Source of the DNA: Melitaea cinxia
Lineage: Eukaryota; Arthropoda; Insecta; Lepidoptera; Nymphalidae
DNA length: 64,000 nt
Assembly: GCF_905220565.1 (NCBI RefSeq)
Contig: NC_059421.1
Location: 4,545,501-4,609,500 of the forward strand
Direction of reading: 5' to 3'
Shown: positions 47,501-56,774 of the stretch, piece by piece
Layout of the letters: each line of letters opens with the position of its first letter
Position numbering within the stretch: the stretch's first letter is position 1
Made by a program: the position numbers and the translations under genes
The notes under the pieces: model-generated
Seen by the model: the letters and a program-made list of their open reading frames with translations, nothing else
What the model was told of the DNA's origin: nothing
Database searches by the model: none

Positions 47501-48816
47501 CCTAATTTGTTATCACCAAGCAAATTGAGCTTAATTAAATTAAGTATCAGTAACTAATCTCTATAACAAATATGGTTTCTGACATAACTTATTACTATTT
47601 AAGAAGACAAAGTTTTACAGAAATTCATTTATAAACGAATCATACTTACATATAGGCAATACGTCATGTACATCCCGAACAAGAGATTGAAAGGGAGACC
47701 AATGAATATACCAGCTTTCATGTAGGCCACGTGACCGCCTAGGATTCCGCCACCCAGGGCGCCTTTCACCATGTGCGCCACGGACCCAACAACTCTATAC
47801 AGATTGTGTTAAAATTTTATATCAATAAATTTACTAGTTTATTTTCGTATAGGTACATCAAAGAGAATTCCATCATCATTATGTTCATCCAGTTAAATAA
47901 AATATAGTAATATGATTAGCTTCATCATTTTATCACCATAATTTCAGCCCATTGCAGTACACTGCTGGCCATAAGTCTCCACAAGTTCGCGCTAAAAATG
48001 ACATGTGTGTTGCCCATAGTCACCACGCTGGGCAGGCGGAATGGTGACCGTAGGGCTGGCTTTGTCGCGCCAAAGACGCTGCTGCCCGTCTTCGGCCTGT
48101 GTATTTCAAAGCCAACACTTGGATGATTATCCCGCCAACGGTCGGATTTATAAGTTCGAAGGTGGTAGTGGAACTCTGTTATCGCTTAGTCGCCTCTTAG
48201 GACACCCACGGGAAGAGAGGCGGTGGCTATATTCTTTAATACCGTACGTATATACGGTCGAATTGAGAAGCTTCCTCCTTTTTTGAAGTCGGATAAAAAT
48301 CGGTTTACCCAATAAAAATGATATAAAGGTAAAAAACATAAAAAATACAACCGAATCGTAAACCTTCTCCTTTTTAACTTAAATCATGTGACTAACCCAG
48401 ACGGCTTTGGTTGGTTCCTCCATTTGACATAATCGAAGGCATCTTCTTCTTCTTGAGTATTTGCAAAGTTCTTCCAATTGCCACGACTACCACCTGACGG
48501 TTGAGGACCAGACTGAAAGAAAAAATAATTTGTGGCAATACTTAAGACACCTAAATAGAAGTAGATGAAGTAGTAGCTAGAATCATATTAAACTAAATAG
48601 TCGAAGAATCATTTTAAGTAATGGCAAGTTTAATCAAAGAATTGGTATTAAGAATTTAAGTACTTAAATTTCTAGTAGTACAAACGGAAGTAGATGATAT
48701 TCATTTATTTTTTAAAGCCAGTCTTTCAAATAACCATTTAATTTAACCATTAACTACGCCTAATTTTCTGCAATAAAATTTAATTCTGTAAAATTATTTT
48801 AAATAGGACATACCAT
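38571..48816 (-). CDS. SLC36/PAT-type proton-coupled amino-acid transporter, 10 exons, frameshift in exon 6
   Basis: Multi-pass membrane protein that co-transports small amino acids with protons (family role). Exons in transcript order: 48816-48814 (ATG only), 48512-48397, 47794-47650, 46740-46610, 45592-45462, 44429-44314, 44022-43825, 40222-40117, 39881-39665, 38768-38571 (stop TAA). All introns are GT-AG and phases agree. Family motifs seen: HMVKGALGGGILGGHVAYMK (TM1), RTRVPSMSYPDV, CIDLFGACACYQIIIAKSIK, SGVVIPIENNMKDPK, GMSLIIMCTFSVSFFGYVGF, ITHALNYWVPFNLCFYYIKS, VNFNELLSVF at the end. The expected coding length is 1362 (453 residues), usual for PATs; the sequence gives 1361 because exon 6 is one base short in a T run after WLAPF. 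This is either an assembly error or a broken allele. The ATG-only exon is an inference. Introns hold a LINE, SINEs, a Helitron and a hAT-like MITE. Drosophila pathetic is a family relative; orthology was not tested. Confidence 0.88.
38820..39131 (+). mobile_element. Metulj-like SINE, head type A (transporter intron 9)
   Basis: A well-preserved head, GCCGCGTTGGCGCAACCG with box B GCGGGTTCGATCCCCGC. The body has a short deletion before GCAGCGTGGTGGATTAAG. It ends ATTACAGGCTGAAGCG and lies antisense to the gene. Confidence 0.87.
39365..39562 (+). repeat. Unclassified SINE-like repeat (transporter intron 9)
   Basis: GGAGCAGCCCGACTGGGGAA, GAAGATCACAGCTAAATAA and GGTGACCAGAGCTTC match copies at 26640 and 27778. 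Confidence 0.6.
40317..43180 (-). mobile_element. RTE-type LINE with 10-bp TSD in transporter intron 7
   Basis: The element lies in the same orientation as the host gene. The word ATTTTGAGGT flanks it at 40307-40316 and 43181-43190. The 5' UTR begins near GTGCTGTGTGGTTACGGC, and the ORF's stop codon lies at the extreme 3' end, as in RTE elements with very short 3' UTRs. A roughly 330-bp in-frame internal deletion makes it non-functional. Confidence 0.87.
40321..42918 (-). pseudogene. RTE LINE endonuclease-reverse transcriptase, internally deleted
   Basis: An 865-codon frame that would nick target DNA and copy the LINE RNA by target-primed reverse transcription. The APE endonuclease is complete in appearance: N51 in TYNGRTL, E80 in LSEVRR, D187/N189 in GDFNAKVG, and SDH at 278-280. 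The reverse transcriptase starts normally (GRAPGDDGVTTELL, NYRPISLLSHVYK) and jumps at about 41155 from TNRLV to VFKTLDWGERG. About 110 residues holding the first catalytic Asp are lost. The second motif, FADD (611-614), is kept. The C-terminal part ends EAYVQQWTAIG. The deletion is in frame, so the ORF remains open although the enzyme should be dead. Full-length relatives are near 970 residues. Confidence 0.88.
43256..43692. repeat. Inverted pair of RTE 5'-end copies
   Basis: 43256-43500 is a plus-oriented copy of the LINE 5' block (GCTGTGTGGCTACGGCAGTA ... CCAACGTGATGACTAC). 43501-43692 is the same block reversed (AAGACGCTGCTGCCCGTCTT ... GGTGGCTATACTC). Together with the LINE's own 5' end at 42930-43180, three copies lie within 760 bp of transporter intron 7. 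The open frames here are shadows. Confidence 0.82.
44573..44886 (+). mobile_element. Metulj-like SINE, head type A (transporter intron 5)
   Basis: Box A has been lost at the truncated start. Box B (GGTTTCGATCCC) and the full body to ATTACAGGCTGAAGCG are present. Confidence 0.83.
44963..45227. mobile_element. hAT-like MITE with perfect TIRs and 8-bp TSD (transporter intron 5)
   Basis: Perfect 14-bp terminal inverted repeats CATGGGCGTACCCA / TGGGTACGCCCATG are flanked by the perfect 8-bp duplication CTCACAAG (44955-44962, 45228-45235). An 8-bp TSD is the hAT signature. 265 bp, non-coding. Confidence 0.88.
45945..46278 (+). mobile_element. Non-autonomous Helitron, third family (transporter intron 4)
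   Basis: It starts TCTATATATATTAATACGTG and ends GGCGACCACTAG|T. It contains GGACGGAGGAGTATAAAATT and an (AC)n tract at 46131-46145. The left flank is G rather than the usual A. Confidence 0.72.
46855..46925 (+). repeat. Type D SINE 3' fragment (transporter intron 3)
   Basis: GTTACCTATGACATAAGC, ATTAAGTTGCTATGCCATA and AGACGACCGTGTGTG match the SINE at 59019-59228. Confidence 0.6.
47291..47461 (-). mobile_element. SINE, head type B, partial (transporter intron 3)
   Basis: GATTGGCGGATATATTCCC, CTCCGAGGCACGGTGGGGAG and AAACCGGAAAGAAATATTTG; the tRNA head is lost. Confidence 0.72.
47941..48248 (-). mobile_element. Short RTE-LINE derivative (transporter intron 2)
   Basis: Full two-ended structure, but the joint has lost about 9 bases (ATGTCATTTTTAGCGCGAAC), which breaks the mini-ORF frame. 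Confidence 0.8.
48253..48381 (-). repeat. AACCGACTTC-family ends, two fragments
   Basis: CGGTCGAATTGAGAAGC...TTGAAGTCGGATAAAA is followed by a second ACAACCGAATCGTAAACC...CTCCTTTTTA end. Confidence 0.55.
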
Positions 48817-49541
48817 TGTTAAATATGTTTACAATAATCGCTAAAAATAAGGTAGCAAAAACATTTATATTAATTAGGAAAAAACTTTCTATAAAAATTA
48901 GTAGATATATACGTCACTGATCTTGGAGTTCTTTTTTCGCTTTATTCTTCTGTCAAATTATAAGTGTAAATTTTGTCAACCAGCTAAAGTCCATGGAGTA
49001 TCTATTGCTTGGCTATTTTTATATTATATAAAGAAGAAAAAAGTTATTTAGACGGAGTTGTTTACAAACAGAGATACTTGTCTTGTTCATTTTCAAACTT
49101 GCCTTTTTAAATTTTCGTCTTTATTAGAAATGTTTGTTACGACTTACGACATTTAGAGTTTAAGACCAGCTTTAATTAATTTTCAGTTATTATCATTTCC
49201 ATCGCGGTTTACTTACACAAAAAATACTTGAATGTTACATACAGTTAACATGCGTAAAGATTAATCAGCATTAAAAGGCTATAAACGATGTGCGCTATCA
49301 AACTGTGTTGTTTTTCTTAGAAACACATTTTTATCGCATTTGACGCTTCTACCTTTGCAATAGGGGTCATAATTATATTTAATATATAATAAAAAATCTT
49401 TTAGATGTAACAAATTAACAAGCCTAACTAATACGATTTAAAGGTACGTTTATTTCAATTCTTACTTTAAAACGAAACAAATACTTGGTGAATGATATTG
49501 ATTTTAAGCATAAATATGCTTATACCAATTCGATGTTTAAA
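48817..49541. other. Divergent intergenic region between transporter and secreted-protein gene
   Basis: About 725 bp separate the two start codons, so promoters for both should lie here. Just upstream of the plus-strand start, 49508-49525 has TAAGCAT-aaat-ATGCTTA, a perfect 7-bp inverted repeat. No clear TATA box could be assigned. No repeat was recognised. Confidence 0.4.
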
Positions 49542-51019
49542 ATGAGAAACATCACCATCGTATTATACTTACTAATATTATCAATTTCGGCTATTAAAAT
49601 AACAAGTGTAAGTGCTCTAATTATTTTTTGTTATTTATAAATTAATTGGTTTCTTTTACGTGCCTTGGTAATTTACAGAAAACCGCGGTTAGCGATAATA
49701 TAAATGGCTTAACTGAAAATGAAGATCATACTGTGACTACTCGGAATGTTAATGAAGAGAAATCTATTCTTAATTTGAACGAATTACTAAACGAAAGCAA
49801 ACTAATGCTTGATCATAGTAATTACTCTTCTAAAGATTCTTTTGTAACAATTCAATACTATAAAACGCCAAAACGAGATAAAAAAAGTTCTAAATACAAC
49901 AATGACTTAACGTTAAAAATTATAAAAATTCATACGACGCCCTCCTATGAAATAAAAACCTTAGAAAATGATCGTAACAGTAGAGGAGTACAAGAAGTTG
50001 TAAGTAACAAACACGATGAAAACAAAGTAAGTAAGTCAATTTTAAATGATAATGAAATTACTAAATTTGAAAATATTAAAGAAAATTTAGAAAAAGATAA
50101 AACGTCTGATTCAAATGTTAGAAGTTCTGATGATGGCCTTATGAAAGATGTTCTGTATATTCGTAGAAATAATGTGCCTTTTGAGAAATTAGACGAAAAG
50201 ACTAAAATTCACAGTATTGTAGAAGATGCAGAAAAAGAAGTCAGGGCTGATTCAAATGTTAGAATATCTCTTGAGGACTTAAAAAGAGATTTAAAAAGTG
50301 ATCATAGAAATAACGAACCTGTTGAAAAATTGGAAGAAGTTTCAAAACTTCAAAATATTGAAGAAGTTTCAGAAGAGACAGTCCCGTCTGATTCAAGTGT
50401 TAGAAGTTCTATCGATAAAGTGGCAAGCGAGTTTCAAAATGGTCAAATTAACGAAAGCTTAGAAAAAAAAGTCACTGTTGAACCACGTGGTAAGAGTTCT
50501 ATTGGAAATGACGAATTTGATAACGAGTTTGAATCTACTCGTAAAGGTACTGTAGACGAAAATATTACCGAAAATATTGAAAAAGAAGCTGAGTCAAGTT
50601 TTAGAAGTTCAAATGATGGCAATGGACATGAACAGCACTTAAATCATATTAATAACCATAACGAGTCGGTAGACTATTTTAAGGAAAATGAATATCCATA
50701 TCAAAAATTAAATGACGAATTAAATAACAAACTGAAAGAAACAGGTGATTTGTCAATTGTAAGAACCGACTTATATGACGTAACAAATATACTGAATAAG
50801 CTTACAAAGCCTCAAGAAAATAGCATCGAGTCTGTTGCTGCTCCAAAAACCGCTACAATACCAGAACATGCCTCGGCTACGAATAACAATAATGGTACCG
50901 TTTTAAATAATATGATGTTACTTTTTACTACTTTCTTAGATGAGGTTTTCTTTTGGCATTTCTTCGTACATTTTTCTAACTCATCCTTTTTTACTTTCAC
51001 ACTATCTAACTTTGACTGA
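49542..51019 (+). CDS. Secreted acidic repeat protein, unrecognised, two exons
   Basis: Exon 1 (49542-49607) encodes MRNITIVLYLLILSISAIKI TS, a clear signal peptide. Intron 49608-49678 is GTAAGT...TTACAG, phase 0. Exon 2 (49679-51019) gives about 468 residues in all. The mature chain is hydrophilic, rich in E, K, N, S and D, and Cys-free in the parts checked. It carries a tandem repeat of exactly 47 residues (141 bp) starting DSNVRSS at 50108, DSNVRIS at 50249 and DSSVRSS at 50390, with a decayed fourth unit. The last 35 residues turn abruptly hydrophobic (NNMMLLFTTFLDEVFFWHFF), which may be a membrane tail or unspliced intron. It could be extracellular matrix, silk or seminal type; no family was recognised. 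Confidence 0.68.
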
Positions 51020-51494
51020 GACTAACTTTTTGATGTTATCTAAGTTTTAACAAATACTACTTACGAATCATGCCAAAATTTTCATGTTGTATTAGAAAGG
51101 CTGATAGGCTGAAGGCTGTAATGTTTATTATTATTTTAATATTAAGTTAAAAAACGAACAAAACTTTTATATTTAACGTAGATATGTACCTATAGCCGAA
51201 AGGTATTGTGAAGAGTGCACGAGATTCTATACTAAACACTCGCTGATTGTACAAATCCGGGCCGCCACTATTGAAATTTTGACAGCTTCTTGTTTTTACA
51301 TCTCGTTCTCGGCGATAACGGAAACCATCATAACTTTTGTAAAACCTACATATTTTGGGAGTCCTAATGAGTACTAAATCTTCTGTAATATAGGAAAAAG
51401 TGGCCCCCTTTTCTTTCCAATCAGTCATCATTCTCACATTTATATTTCAGTGACAATTGGTAATTAAATTTAATTTTCTATTATTACTTTTTAG
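51020..51494. other. Spacer between the two plus-strand candidates
   Basis: A short RTE-tail-like word (AGGCTGATAGGCTGAAGGC) lies near 51098. The minus-strand frame at 51147-51437 (96 codons) is long for AT-rich DNA but resembles nothing I know. Confidence 0.3.
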
Positions 51495-51958
51495 ATAAGC
51501 ACAAAATGGACACAACAGGTCTAAAGCGATTACAACAAACCAAAAAGTATCAATACCCTGGAGTTTTCAACGTACAAGCCAATCCTGTAGGATTAAATAC
51601 CTTGTGGGGCCATAAAACAGATATTTTAGACCGTTATGGCTTATTACCTGATAAAATGGAAAATATTCATCCACAAGAAAATTATCAAGAAACAATAACT
51701 CAATTGAAATCGTCGAAAATAACTGATGATCTTAGTTTAAGAAAATTTTCACTTATTAACCCTTATATGCCTCTAACGTTTGAAAAAATATTACATGGAA
51801 ATATAGGGCGTAAAGATAATCCAACACCAAAATTAATTCAGCCCATAATAAATTTACGAAATGTAGTAAATCTGAAAAAACAAAATTTGTTTCAGAGGCG
51901 ATTTAGTAATTTTAGGCCGAATATTGTAGCACTGCCTAACATCGGCCGTTATAGTTAG
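51495..51958 (+). CDS. Candidate exon or small gene, basic protein, unrecognised
   Basis: A good acceptor (TTACTTTTTAG) opens at 51495. An ATG in favourable context (ACAAAATGG, 51506) starts 150 codons ending NIVALPNIGRYS, stop TAG. The product is basic and without a signal peptide; it has KKYQYPGVFNVQANPVG and NTLWGHKTDILDRYGLLPD near its start. The frame also stays open from the acceptor to the ATG if entered in phase 1. It could be the last exon of the preceding gene (a phase-1 donor would be needed; GGTACC at 50893 is weak) or a separate gene. Confidence 0.45.
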
Positions 51959-51999
51959 TTCTTGATAAGATGATTTATTCATTTATTTTATGTCTAATT

Positions 52000-52287
52000 A
52001 CCTGTGCCCGCGACTTCGTCCGCGTGAAATTTAAAAAATATATTTTTCAGTTCGCAGTTACAAAAAAAAGTAGCCTAAGTTACTCCTTATTACATCCGCT
52101 CTCTGCCAGTGAAAGTTTCGTCAAAATCGGCCCAGCCGTTTCAGATATTAGCCGGAACAAACAGACAGACAAAAAATTGTAAAAAAATGTTATTTCGGTA
52201 TATGTGCCGTGTATACGTCTATATGCATTGAGTAAAAACCGGCTATTCTAATATTACAGACATTCCAATTTTATTTATTTATATAGA
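52000..52287 (-). mobile_element. Non-autonomous Helitron
   Basis: Reverse member of the 11484 family: GTGCCCGCGACTTCGTCCG at the left (the CTAG end has mutated) and ATTTATTTATATAGA, the reversed TCTATATAAATAAAT start, at the right. Confidence 0.82.
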
Positions 52288-52584
52288 TAATATTTGACAT
52301 ACGTACTGTTATGCCTAAAAATCGCAATTTTCTGTATTACTAACTAAATTATTTATATATTCAATATAATTAATACAATATACACATAGAATAACTGAAT
52401 ATTTTCCTAAGAATCTCAACGTAAAAAAGTGTAATTTTTCTAGTACCCCCGAAAAGACACAACTACAGACAGAACTTAGCAAAGATAGACGTACAATGAG
52501 AAATGCTTAAAATGTATATAAAATGACTACAACAAACCAAATACTTACATATAAATATACATACAATCACTCACTCACTCACTC

Positions 52585-52854
52585 ACTTCAGCCTATTGCA
52601 GTCCACTGCAGGACACAGGCCTCCACAAATTCGCGCCAAAAATGGTGTGAACTCATGTTTGTTGCTCATAGTCACCACGCTGGACGTCTGTCCAGCACAG
52701 TTGGTATCCGCAGGGCTGGCTTTGATGCACCGAAGACGTTGCTATCCGTCTTCGGCCAGTGTATTTCAAAGCCAGCAGTCGGATGGTTATCCCGCCATCG
52801 GTCGGGTTTTTAAGTTCCAAGGTGGTAGTTGAACTGTGTTATCCCTTAGTCGCC
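52585..52854 (-). mobile_element. Short RTE-LINE derivative with intact mini-ORF
   Basis: Minus strand: LINE 5' block, then ATG at 52656. It runs in frame through MSSHHFWREFVEACVLQW and TAIG to TGA at 52588 (22 codons plus stop). The first two codons are those of the LINE ORF, and the last 16 are the LINE C-terminus with substitutions. A (TCAC)n tract adjoins the 3' end. The far 5' part is missing. Confidence 0.83.
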
Positions 52855-52914
52855 ATCATGCATAATGTATTTAAATTCCTACAAACATACATACATATAT
52901 TATATACATAACTA

Positions 52915-53620
52915 GCTACTGCCCGCGCCGTCGTCTGCGTGGACGCTTTACAGCACCAAAAATACCTACGATTATACCTTTTAAAATAACATTCATTTAC
53001 CCGTTTCTTCTTTGCATTTCATATCTACAGAAAGTGCAGTAACAGAGGGAGACTGTCTTTTGTAAAGTTGACCTTCAAAAAGTTCTTATTTTCAGCCTGC
53101 TTTGAAAAAATGACTTTATGGTGATTCTGCTGAATTAAGTCATAAGTTGTGACTGAAGAATACTACTTATATTCATTTAATTATGTTTATTGGCCTAATT
53201 TGCGTGATTTTGTGATTTGTATAGTGTGAAGCTAGCTTATAGCATGGGTATTAACATTATTATGTATGTAACAACAACATTCAAATATGCGTCGTTAGAT
53301 TACACGTTGTTACAGAATGCGTTGAAGAAATAAAGGTTCACTGCTCGTTCCCCGTAGGGCGTAGGTGATAGCGTAATAATATGTAGCCTATATGCTGACC
53401 CGACTTCTTAATAATATTCATGCTAAATTTGAAGTAAATCCATATTGCAGTACTTTTTAAGTTTATCCCGGACATACATACAGACAAACAGACAAAAATT
53501 TTAAAAATTATATTTTTGGCTTCGGTATCGATTGTAGATCACATCCAAAGTATTCTTTTAAAAAAATATTCAATGTACAGTTTTGACTTTCCTACCATTT
53601 ATTATATGTCATAATAAAAA
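52915..53620 (-). mobile_element. Helitron-like element, fourth family
   Basis: ACTAGCTACTGCCCGCG (reversed CTAG end) at the left. Interior words typical of dispersed lepidopteran elements (ATGTAGCCTATATGCTGACC, GTTTATCCCGGACATACAT, GGCTTCGGTATCGATTGTAG) extend to about 53620. The 5' TC end was not fixed. Confidence 0.6.
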
Positions 53621-53765
53621 TTGTGGTAAAGAAAGAAAATGCTATTTTAATTTTTATGAACCTACATACTTAATTGTATGCAAGTGTGGAATGGATAATA
53701 TTTAATAAAATAAGTTATAAGTTATTTTTTTTTTCAATGTCTATCATTACATGTACAACTGCATG

Positions 53766-53842
53766 TTTATACAAATCCTCAAAAGATGGTTGGTGATTAT
53801 CTACTTTTATTTTTTGCAGCCAATGTAAAACAAACAAACATA
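53766..53842 (-). pseudogene. Displaced fragment of ZMAT5 intron 2 / exon 3
   Basis: On the minus strand, TTGTTTGTTTTACATTGGCT and GCAAAAAATAAAAGTA-GATAATCA then CCATCTTTTGAGGATTTGTA follow the end of ZMAT5 intron 2 and the first 60 bases of exon 3 (62495-62565), with a few changes. The acceptor CAG is lost (CAT). Homology stops after TTTGTATAAA. One side abuts the outer arm of an AACCGACTTC repeat. Confidence 0.82.
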
Positions 53843-54145
53843 ATTGTTTGCAGGCAAACGAAGAAAAACCGACTTCAATTATATCGACAAGTAATAACGT
53901 AGGTAATATAACAACGTAGGTAGACGAAAAAATAGTCAAGTAAATACGCATTATCAAAAATTACTCCAAAAGTTGTAATCAGATCTCAATGAAATTTAAA
54001 TGTGACCACATGATAAAGATCGGCTTTCGATTAAGGTAAAAATCATTGAAATCGGTACACTCAGTAAAAAGTTATGCGGATTTTCGAGAGTTTCCCTCGA
54101 TTTCTCGGAGATCCCAACATCAGGTCCTGGTTTCATTAATAATAC
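53843..54145 (-). repeat. AACCGACTTC-family repeat cut by a LINE
   Basis: The outer arm (AATTGTTTGCAGGCAAACGA), AACCGACTTCAATTATATCG and core to CATCAGGTCCTGGTTTC are present. There the sequence passes into the 3' end of the LINE at 54146, and the rest of the repeat is not found beyond it. Confidence 0.72.
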
Positions 54146-56350
54146 TCCTCCCGGCCGATTACGGCCACGGCGACTGCATTCAACTCCGTTTTTGTCTTTG
54201 GTGTGCTCGCGTGTGGCTTATGTAGCCAATTTTTTGTGTAAAATTCCTCGCACACTGCGGGCACGCTAGCACACCGTTAACATAATTATAGCTAAAGGTC
54301 GCTGGTGGTCGAACCTTTAGTTCATCTCGCTTGGCGTCCAGCTCATAGAGCCGCCTATCCTCAAAGTTCTGGACGCTAGCTTTAACTAGCGCCCTCCACT
54401 CTGGCCGTCCGGCTGCCTGCTGCTCCCATTGCAGCGGGTCGATGCTGCAATTTTTCATGTGTCGCTTGAACACATCTTTGTACCGCCATGCTTACGCTTG
54501 CCTTCCTCAAGTTCCGAGTAGAAGATGCGCTTAGCGACTCTTTGCTCCTCCATACGCGACACGTGTCCGCACCACCGAAGCTGTCGCCGCATAAGATAAG
54601 CCTCAATGCCATCCACATTGGCTCTTCGCAGCACTTCGGTGTTCCGTACACGATCAGACCATCGAATATTGAGTAATTTACGAAGACAATTGAGGTGGAA
54701 TCGGTCGAGCGTTTGTATATAACGGCGGTACACGGTCCATGTTTCGGCAGAGTAAAGGATATTGGGCAGCACAACAGCCATGTAGACGGAGATCTTAGTC
54801 GCCAGCCTCAGATCATGGGAGCTGAAGACTTTCGCATCCAACTTGCCGAACGATGCAGCAGCAGCGCCGATTCTGCTGTTGAATTCCGCATCTAGGTCAC
54901 ATTTAGATGAAAATGTGCTCCCCAGATAACGAAACTTGTCGACCTGCTTCAGCTCCTCCTCACCGAGTTTTATAACCAGTTTCTCGTGACCTTGTATGTC
55001 TAAAGACATTATTTCCGTCTTTTTGACACTGATTTTTAAGCCGAATTTTCGGCACGACTCGTCGAAAACGGACATCAGCAGCTGCAGGCCGTCTGGGGAC
55101 TCTGCAACAAAGCATAGGTCATCGGCGTACATCATTTCGGTGATCAGAGCATGCGACACTTTGGTGCGGGCCTTCAGTCGAGTCAGATTAAATATACCGC
55201 CGTCCGTACGGAAACGGATGCGGACCCCTTCAGAGGTTAATTGTATGACCTCCTGTACTACAGCTGCAAAGTACAGCGCAAACAGTGTGGTTGCTAAGAC
55301 GCATCCCTGTTTCACCCCACAGGTAACTGTGAAAAAATCGGACTGGTCATCGTTGACAGCGACACAGCACTCCATGTCGTCATGCAGAAGTCTCAGGAGC
55401 CTCACAAACTTCTCTGTACACCCGATCTTCGCAAGTACAATCCAGAGGGCTTCTCGAGGCACACTGTCAAAGGCCTTCTCAAGGTCAACGAAGCAGAGGT
55501 ATAAATTACGACCTTGCTCTCTGCTCTTCTCCTGCAGTTGACGTACAGAGAAAATGGCTTCACACGTACCTCGTTCAGGTCGGAAGCCAAACTGGGTCTC
55601 GGGCAAAAGTTGTTCAGAAAGCTTCATAAGACGGTTAAGTAGTACACGGGCAAAAACCTTTCCGGGGACCGACAGAAGTGAAACACCACGGTACGAATCG
55701 CAATCGGACCTGTCACCCTTGTTCTTATATATGGCCCTTATGCGTGATACTTTAAAAGTAGATGGGACCTGTTCTTCTTTTCACATACGATCAAAGTGTT
55801 CCCAGATAGCCAATTGCAACTCATCACCACCGTGCTTAAGCAGTTCTCCTGGTATAAAGTCAACGCCCACCGCACGCCTATTTTGTTGTTGATTGATGGC
55901 AAGATCAATCTCCTCACACGATAATGGCTTATCCAGCTCAGTAAATATTGGGAGTTGAGGTAACGAAGCGATGAGCGAATGTGTTCTAAGTCAGCAGCCC
56001 TGTCTACATTCAGCAGAGTGCTGAAGTGTGCCGCCCAAAGTTCGAGTATTTCCCCTTTGCTTTTGAGAAGACCTTTGCCACAAGCAGGCTTAATAGGTAC
56101 TTTTGCAAAAGGGGTCTTACCTATTAACTTTCGAACCTCACCATAAAACTCTCCAACCTGGTTAGTGTCAGCGAGCCACTGAATGTGATAAGCCTTCTCC
56201 CGCCACCATTTATCCTTTGTTTCCCGAGATAGTCGCCTAAGCTCCAGGTCACTTTGTCTGATCTCCTTAGTGCTCGCACATCGGTTTGCTCCACGGTGTT
56301 GTCGGAGAAGACGTCGGTGTTTGCCGATCGGTATGACATTTGATATGTTC
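54146..56350 (-). pseudogene. Non-LTR retrotransposon with C-terminal C2H2 finger, 5'-truncated and frameshifted
   Basis: Three frames in order carry it: 56350-55740 (linker with SRETKDKWWREKAYHIQWLA, then a frameshift near 55900), 55627-54455 (reverse transcriptase) and 54473-54180. RT motifs seen: QFGFRPERGTCEAIF, FVDLEKAFDSV (motif A), CGVKQGCVLATTLFALYF, MYADDLCF (catalytic YADD), FRYLGSTFSS, RRQLRWCGHVSRMEEQRVAK. After a one-base shift the C-terminus carries CPQCARNFTQKIGYISHTRA with a final H, a C-x2-C-x12-H-x3-H finger. No endonuclease is present. The 3' end is a short GC hairpin (GTGGCCGTAATCGGCC). Clade uncertain; not the RTE family at 40317. Confidence 0.85.
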
Positions 56351-56774
56351 CAATACACGCTCACTATTTTCAACAAATCGGATAAATATACATTTTTAAA
56401 AATCACCAATTAGTTTCCAAAGCAAATAATAATGCTTGATTAGATTAAAATTGTATTTATATATGCGTTTTTACATTTTAAACAAAATATAAAAGGTACA
56501 GAAAAAATGATAACTTAAAATTACAGGCATGAAACGAAACGTTTAATGATAGGGATTGACACGTAGTAATCGGCTAAAATAAATAATCGTAACGGCCATC
56601 TTGTGAATCGCGTCATCTCACTGACTCGAGATATCTCAATCAGTACTTTCTGTCTCTTGTATGCTTCCCGTGTTTTGGTTTTGCCCGTTGCTATAGTTGT
56701 ATTTGTAGCTGTTTTATTGTTGTTAAGTTCTGTTATTATTTTTTAGTTATTCATTTTGTGTGTGTGTTCTGTTC

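Noticed and set aside
49997..50040. GTAAGTAAC and GTAAGTAAG as splice donors inside the secreted-protein exon
   Set aside because: The frame stays open with the repeat structure for another 1 kb, and their phase does not fit the next exon.
51147..51437. 96-codon minus-strand frame
   Set aside because: No start context, splice signals or recognisable motif; kept only as an open question.
54996..55892. Plus-strand frames of 181 and 112 codons
   Set aside because: Antisense shadows of the second LINE.
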